A model generated the notes under the pieces. That model ran no database searches. It saw nothing but the letters and a program-made list of their open reading frames with translations, and was not told where the DNA came from. Shown here in pieces: positions 1 to 6,149 of a stretch of DNA of 6,149 nt; positions within the stretch are counted from its first letter, which is position 1; each line of letters opens with the position of its first letter. Source of the stretch: an uncultured Collinsella sp. (lineage in GTDB: Bacteria > Actinomycetota > Coriobacteriia > Coriobacteriales > Coriobacteriaceae); the NCBI GenBank assembly GCA_900550785.1, contig URTL01000116.1:1-6149 (forward strand), written 5' to 3'. A program made the translations under genes and the position numbers.

Positions 1-9
1 TAGTGCGCA

Positions 10-22
10 GCGGGGGTTCTTT
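10..22. terminator. Possible terminator arm downstream of nifJ, cut by the window edge
   Basis: The plus strand reads GCGGGGGTTCTTT; on the minus strand this is AAAGAACCCCCGC, starting 52 nt after the nifJ stop. The GC block flanked by an A/T run has the look of one arm of a bidirectional hairpin terminator. The minus-strand continuation into TGCGCACTA at the edge would be the loop. The second arm would lie outside the window, so this cannot be confirmed here. Confidence 0.33.
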
Positions 23-74
23 CATGTCCGAGGACGTCCGCGAAGGTCAGCCCTCAGATCCTGCGGTGGGAGAC

Positions 75-3614
<3,540 letters not shown>

Positions 3615-3621
3615 ATACCCC

Positions 3622-3627
3622 TCTCCT
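3622..3627 (-). promoter_or_regulatory. nifJ ribosome binding site
   Basis: The minus strand reads GAGAGGAGAGGGGTAT directly before ATG 3614. The AGGAGA core lies 7-8 nt from the start codon. This decides the start: the in-frame ATG 18 nt upstream (3632) has no comparable purine tract before it and would place this Shine-Dalgarno inside the coding sequence. Confidence 0.85.
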
Positions 3628-3635
3628 CTCATATA

Positions 3636-3641
3636 GGTATA
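3636..3641 (-). promoter_or_regulatory. Candidate -10 element for nifJ (weak)
   Basis: TATACC on the minus strand, inside the AT-rich run TATACCTATAT, lies 21 nt before the nifJ ATG. It is the best -10-like hexamer close to the gene and would give a leader of roughly 15 nt that keeps the Shine-Dalgarno. I see no convincing -35 at 16-18 nt; that position is filled by the GC-rich palindrome 3647-3662. The match is short and the call is tentative. A start further upstream, around the AT-rich patch 3892-3934, is equally possible. Confidence 0.22.
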
Positions 3642-3646
3642 CAGGC

Positions 3647-3662
3647 CCCGGCGATCGCCGGG
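3647..3662. promoter_or_regulatory. 16-bp perfect palindrome upstream of nifJ (candidate operator or hairpin)
   Basis: CCCGGCGATCGCCGGG is identical to its own reverse complement over 16 bp and is centred 40 nt upstream of the nifJ ATG. As DNA it could be the site of a dimeric regulator overlapping the -35/spacer region of the candidate nearby promoter. As RNA it could fold into a 6-bp GC stem with a GATC loop. No T-run follows on either strand, so it is not an intrinsic terminator. I do not recognise the motif as the site of a known regulator; it does not resemble the AT-rich Rex or FNR sites. Confidence 0.4.
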
Positions 3663-3867
3663 ATGTTGGCGTGATGGGATTTACGCTGTTGCTTCCAATC
3701 ATCTGGCAGGCAGGCTCAGCAGCAGGTACGTGGCGTGGAGAGAAGACATGCCGAGGCGAGGGACAGCTGATGCGCCCCACAGGCCCGACCGCCCGTCTTG
3801 CACATGACCGAGCGCCGCAAAGGCCGCATGTCGGATGCTCCCGGGCACGCCCCGGCGATGGGAAGCG

Positions 3868-3892
3868 CCCGCAACGGAAATCCGCATGCGGG
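3868..3892. repeat. Inverted repeat / hairpin with embedded CCGCATGCGG palindrome
   Basis: On the minus strand CCCGCA and TGCGGG form a 6-bp stem around a 13-nt loop, and a CGG/CCG pairing can extend it inside. One arm also belongs to the perfect 10-bp palindrome CCGCATGCGG (3882-3891), so alternative pairings exist. It lies just downstream, in the nifJ direction, of the AT-rich patch and could be the first hairpin of a long nifJ leader. No T-run follows. Confidence 0.35.
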
Positions 3893-3937
3893 TTTATTGT
3901 ACCCCGCCGTCAAGTGTAATTTCGGCAAATATAGGCG

Positions 3938-3967
3938 GGCGGTAAAGGTTTACCTCAGGTGACCGCC
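3938..3967. repeat. Nested inverted repeats (GGCGGT...ACCGCC)
   Basis: The outer arms GGCGGT (3938-3943) and ACCGCC (3962-3967) enclose two smaller symmetric elements. One is GGTAAA-gg-TTTACC (3941-3954). The other is an imperfect palindrome around ACCTCAGGT (3952-3960). The overlapping symmetries cannot all pair at once. They may represent a DNA-binding site or alternative RNA folds; I do not recognise the motif. Confidence 0.35.
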
Positions 3968-3969
3968 AA

Positions 3970-3984
3970 GGGCCAAAATGGCCC
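3970..3984. repeat. Short hairpin GGGCCA-AAA-TGGCCC
   Basis: A 6-bp GC-rich stem with a 3-nt loop, about 80 nt downstream of the FHA gene stop. It could slow or end transcription of the kinase-FHA unit, but the sequence after it on the minus strand is TTGGCGG, not a T-run, so a canonical intrinsic terminator is not supported. Confidence 0.3.
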
Positions 3985-4007
3985 CTCCATCCCCAGGCGA
4001 CCGGCTC

Positions 4008-4066
4008 TGGCGCGCCAAGGAGTGTCCCCAAGTGCCGGCAGAAAAGGAACGTCCCTATCTGCCGGC
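4008..4066. repeat. REP-like repetitive palindromic element after the FHA gene
   Basis: A 33-bp hairpin at 4034-4066 has 9-bp arms (GCCGGCAGA and TCTGCCGGC). An inner 5-bp stem, AGGGA with TCCTT including one G-T pair, closes over a 3-nt loop. Its outermost base is the last base of the FHA TAG stop. On the minus strand the motif GGGACGTTCCTT in the hairpin recurs 27 bp further on as GGGACACTCCTT, followed by the 10-bp palindrome TGGCGCGCCA (4008-4017). No T-run follows, so it is not a classical terminator. The combination of a GGGAC..TCC core and a CTGCCGGCA arm resembles dispersed extragenic palindromes I associate with coriobacterial genomes, of the kind mobilised by REP-associated tyrosine transposases. 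The family assignment is inference. It may still stabilise the 3' end of the kinase-FHA mRNA. Confidence 0.5.
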
Positions 4067-5004
4067 TAGAGAGCACCGAAGAGGATGGCGTAGGTAGTGG
4101 ATTCGCCGAGCTTGAGCTCGTCGCCGGGATTGAGTTGGGCGGAACGGCCGGGCTCGACCTGAATGCAGACGCGCGTGGCCCCGTTTACCACCACGGTTCC
4201 GTTGGTGGACGACAAGTCCTCGACGTGCCAGATATTCTGAGCATCGCACCAGATATGGGCATGGCGGGCCGAGACATCGTCGCCGACGTCGGTAATATCG
4301 CCCTCACCAGTGGCCAGCGCGCCAATCTCAACACCCTGCTCGCTCGGCTGAATCCAGCGCGGGGCGCTCACGACAAAACTGTTTTGCACGCGCAGCAAGC
4401 CCAAGGGGTGCGCCGGGGCGGGTTCGCGTTCGCCCGCGGTCAGCGACATGCCAAGCGAACGCGGCGTGGATGTGCCTCCGCCACAGGTCGCGTGTGCGTA
4501 GTCGATGGCATAGTTCACCGAGGACCGCACATCCGCCGAACAACCGACGGCGACAAACAGCACCAGCACGGCCTCGGCGCGCTCGGCGGGCATGAGTTCC
4601 GCCGCCTGGGACAGGCGATCGAGCGCGTTGCGATAGAGATTCGTGTCCTGGTGGCACTCTTCGAGCGCGCGTACCATCGGTTCACCTGCAGGACCGCACA
4701 CCATATTGATCACAGCCGTGGAGTCCATGGGATTGCGCTGGCGCAGGGCCAGTTGCGACATAATACGCGCAGCCGAGGTACCGTATTCGGCAAAGTAGCG
4801 CTGCTGAAGCGTGCCGACCGGTGCGCGAACGATAAAGCGGGAAACCCAAGAGCGATCGGCGGCTCGGCTCTGCGGGCCGCGGCCGTCGGCGAGCGGACGG
4901 GACGAAAGCACCAAGCCGCACAGCTCGATATGGCTCAGATGCGCCGCGCGCTTAAAGATGTCAAACATGGCCCCGCATGGGGTGAGCTCAACTTGAGATG
5001 CCAT
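4066..5004 (-). CDS. FHA domain protein, partner of the upstream Ser/Thr kinase
   Basis: 312 residues, predicted cytoplasmic, with no signal peptide or clear membrane helix. Residues about 205-310 form an FHA domain, a fold that binds phosphothreonine peptides: IG (227-228), VSARHAHI with Ser245 and His248, DLSSTNGT (263-270) with Thr267 and Asn268, VNG, then PGDELKLG. The arginine that normally follows IG (the GR motif) is Ala229, so phosphate recognition may be weakened or changed. Residues 1-200 belong to no family I recognise. They are mostly helical-looking, contain a hydrophobic stretch at 143-154 and several cysteines, and end in a Gly/Ser/Thr-rich linker near 174-183. ATG 5004 is chosen because AAGGAGG lies 8 nt before it; ATG at codon 13 lacks such a site. 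The gene begins 3 nt after the kinase stop, so the two are very likely cotranscribed and translationally coupled. Kinase targets or autophosphorylated kinase are the natural ligands, by inference. The stop is TAG. Confidence 0.9.
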   Translation of the reverse strand: MASQVELTPCGAMFDIFKRAAHLSHIELCGLVLSSRPLADGRGPQSRAADRSWVSRFIVRAPVGTLQQRYFAEYGTSAARIMSQLALRQRNPMDSTAVINMVCGPAGEPMVRALEECHQDTNLYRNALDRLSQAAELMPAERAEAVLVLFVAVGCSADVRSSVNYAIDYAHATCGGGTSTPRSLGMSLTAGEREPAPAHPLGLLRVQNSFVVSAPRWIQPSEQGVEIGALATGEGDITDVGDDVSARHAHIWCDAQNIWHVEDLSSTNGTVVVNGATRVCIQVEPGRSAQLNPGDELKLGESTTYAILFGAL

Positions 5005-5007
5005 GAC

Positions 5008-6149
5008 CTAGGCCTCCTTGGTCGTAGAAATAGAATCGGACGATACTTCGACAGGTCCGCCAAAAGTACGGGCAGCTGCGGCTCCACCGGCAAGCGGAGT
5101 CGCCATCTGGACTTTTGTGCGTCGCGGTGCCGAAACGGGAAGTTCAAAGGCAAAGCCCATCGCAAGCAAAAACCACGTAAGCGTATAGGTTGCAACCAAA
5201 GCGGCAACAAGGCCGCCCATCACGGCGCGTTGGGAAAATACGCTACATGCAGCCACAACCAGCACCGGAACCTCGCAGGCAGAAAGCGCAAGCACACCCT
5301 GCAGGAAGCCCGAGCGCCGATCGCGCGCAAGTGCCCCCGCGGCAACGCCGGCTATGCCTGGCAGCGCCAACGCCAGTGCGGCAATAATACTCGGTAGCGA
5401 CCCAGACCACACGAGCGATCCCAAAGTCGCCGTCACGCGAGCGCCCGACGCCAGCAGCGCGGCCGAAACCACGACCACAGCCCAAACCACGCCACAGGCG
5501 ACCGCCGAGCCGACCATCAGCGCGCGACGAACCGCGCGGCCGGACGCATCCATGGGGCACGGCGTGAGCGGCTCGCCGCGGAGCGAACGACCGACATTTT
5601 GCGCATAGTGGTCACAAAACGCCGAGAGCGCCGCCTCGACCGCCGCCGGCTCGGGACGATCTTTTTGATGGCTGGACAGACAGGCCATCACCACGTCGAA
5701 CAGCTGGGCATCGACAAACGCCAGCGCATCGCGTAGCTCTTCGGAATCCGGCTCAAGCCCTAGCTGCTGGGCCTGCTCGGCCGCGGCGAGCGCCACATCG
5801 GGCTCACGACAAAGCAGCTGAGTCAAATCACAACCGGGCGCATGGGCACCAATGGGATAGTCGGGCCGCGTGTCCATCTTGAGACGATAGGGGCTGGCGA
5901 TGCCGCGCGTCTTTTTGCGCGAACCCGAGGTGCCCGAAGTGCCCGGCGCGGCTTCGTATGGCGCGACGCCGGCAATGAGCTCGTAAACCGTGCTTGCCGC
6001 GGCATAGACGTCGATCGCCGGCGACATACGCAAAGCGCGCAGATCGGGAATATCGTCGGTGAGCATCTCGGGCGGGGCATAGGCAACCGTCGCGCGACGC
6101 AGCGTGGCATAACGCTCCGTAAACGACGCCTTGCCGCCGGTACCGGCCA
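5008..6149 (-). CDS. Membrane-anchored Hanks-type Ser/Thr protein kinase, C-terminal part (5' end outside window)
   Basis: The frame is open to the window edge, giving 379 residues (residue 1 at 6147). The visible part starts in the activation segment and runs through the kinase C-lobe: a Ser/Thr-rich loop (residues 3-20), YAPPEM at 23-28 in place of APE, IDVYAAASTVYELIAG from 45 (subdomain IX, with Ala where the family has Gly), and HQKDRPE at 160-166 carrying the subdomain XI arginine. About 100 residues separate subdomain IX's PYE from KDRP, roughly twice the usual distance; the insert holds a Gly/Ser/Lys/Arg-rich piece (67-81) and a helical Ala/Glu/Gln-rich piece. Four hydrophobic helices follow (about 209-233, 244-272, 281-304, 308-335), then a Ser/Thr-rich tail of about 40 residues. 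No PASTA repeats are present. The ATP-binding and catalytic loops lie off the window, so activity cannot be judged. The stop is TAG, 3 nt before the FHA gene. Confidence 0.87.
   Translation of the reverse strand, partial: AGTGGKASFTERYATLRRATVAYAPPEMLTDDIPDLRALRMSPAIDVYAAASTVYELIAGVAPYEAAPGTSGTSGSRKKTRGIASPYRLKMDTRPDYPIGAHAPGCDLTQLLCREPDVALAAAEQAQQLGLEPDSEELRDALAFVDAQLFDVVMACLSSHQKDRPEPAAVEAALSAFCDHYAQNVGRSLRGEPLTPCPMDASGRAVRRALMVGSAVACGVVWAVVVVSAALLASGARVTATLGSLVWSGSLPSIIAALALALPGIAGVAAGALARDRRSGFLQGVLALSACEVPVLVVAACSVFSQRAVMGGLVAALVATYTLTWFLLAMGFAFELPVSAPRRTKVQMATPLAGGAAAARTFGGPVEVSSDSISTTKEA
5013..5019 (-). promoter_or_regulatory. Ribosome binding site of the FHA gene, inside the kinase 3' end
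   Basis: AAGGAGG on the minus strand, 8 nt from ATG 5004. It is formed by the last sense codons of the kinase gene (AAG GAG GCC TAG). This strong site fixes the FHA start and implies translational coupling to the kinase. Confidence 0.88.

Larger units (their letters stand above)
3615..4065. other. Intergenic region between the FHA gene and nifJ, no convincing gene
   Basis: About 450 bp without a credible coding sequence. Short open frames on both strands (for example 3671-3919 plus and 3716-3928 minus) lack a good Shine-Dalgarno and have biased, Arg/Pro-rich composition typical of chance frames in GC-rich DNA. I looked for tRNA T-loops and for the core motifs of SRP RNA, RNase P RNA, tmRNA, T-box, cobalamin, TPP, FMN, glycine and ZTP riboswitches and saw none. 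The region is dense in inverted repeats, listed separately, and has one AT-rich patch at 3892-3934 in otherwise GC-rich sequence. That patch may mark a promoter. If transcription of nifJ starts there, its leader would be about 280 nt long and highly structured. Confidence 0.6.

Noticed and set aside
26..39. Small symmetric motifs GTCC-GA-GGAC and GGACGTCC after nifJ
   Set aside because: Stems of four bases or loop-less palindromes of this size are expected by chance in GC-rich DNA and have no T-run.
3895..3913. Promoter-like TTGACG (3913-3908) and TACAAT on the minus strand
   Set aside because: Both hexamers look good alone but are separated by only 6 nt, so they cannot be the -35 and -10 of one promoter, and neither has a proper partner at 16-18 nt.
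3671..3919. 82-codon plus-strand frame with a hydrophobic N-terminus (MMGFTLLLPIIW...)
   Set aside because: No good ribosome binding site, and the rest is Arg/Pro/Gly-rich out-of-frame-like sequence. The signal-peptide look rests on about 12 residues.
3716..3928. Short minus-strand frames between the FHA gene and nifJ (3716-3928, 3699-3887, 3894-4076)
   Set aside because: Overlapping alternatives with no Shine-Dalgarno and low-complexity GC-driven composition; one runs through the palindromic element.
3615..4065. tRNA, SRP RNA, RNase P RNA, tmRNA or a known riboswitch in the intergenic region
   Set aside because: I read both strands for the core motifs of these families and found none; covariance-model searches would be needed to exclude divergent members.
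3970..4066. Intrinsic terminator for the kinase-FHA unit
   Set aside because: Strong stems exist at 4034-4066 and 3970-3984, but neither is followed by a T-run on the minus strand. They are recorded as repeats instead.
4135..5397. 420-codon plus-strand open frame opposite the FHA and kinase genes
   Set aside because: Same register effect. The minus-strand genes have domain motifs, Shine-Dalgarno sites and operon spacing; the antisense frame has none.

Overview
The window is a GC-rich bacterial stretch. It carries three protein-coding genes, all on the minus strand, plus one intergenic region of about 450 bp. A large single-chain pyruvate:ferredoxin oxidoreductase points to an obligate or facultative anaerobe. 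Protein similarity as I remember it, together with the repeat-like motifs in the intergenic region, suggests a gut actinobacterium of the Coriobacteriia, perhaps Collinsella. That placement is inference; nothing in the window proves the taxon.

Layout, right to left in the direction of transcription. (1) 6149-5008: the C-terminal part of a membrane-anchored Hanks-type Ser/Thr protein kinase, cut by the window edge inside the activation segment, with four predicted membrane helices and a short Ser/Thr-rich tail. (2) 5004-4066: a 312-residue protein with an unrecognised N-terminal region of about 200 residues and a C-terminal FHA (phosphothreonine-binding) domain. It starts 3 nt after the kinase stop, in the same reading frame, and its Shine-Dalgarno lies inside the kinase's last codons. 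The two form a coupled kinase / phosphopeptide-reader pair. (3) 4065-3615: intergenic, rich in inverted repeats. It includes a 33-bp hairpin abutting the FHA stop codon that looks like a REP-type repeat, and a 16-bp perfect palindrome 32 nt before the next gene. (4) 3614-75: nifJ, complete at 1179 residues, with all catalytic and Fe-S ligand residues expected of the family. (5) 74-1: the nifJ 3' flank, ending in what looks like one arm of a terminator cut by the window edge.

NifJ is core energy metabolism: it oxidises pyruvate to acetyl-CoA and CO2 and loads electrons onto ferredoxin or flavodoxin. The kinase/FHA pair is a signalling module whose input and targets cannot be read from this window. 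Nothing here shows that the two units are functionally linked. All three genes end in TAG. The coding content is mostly ordinary; the points worth a second look are the divergent kinase and FHA signatures, the in-frame kinase-FHA junction, and the intergenic palindromes.
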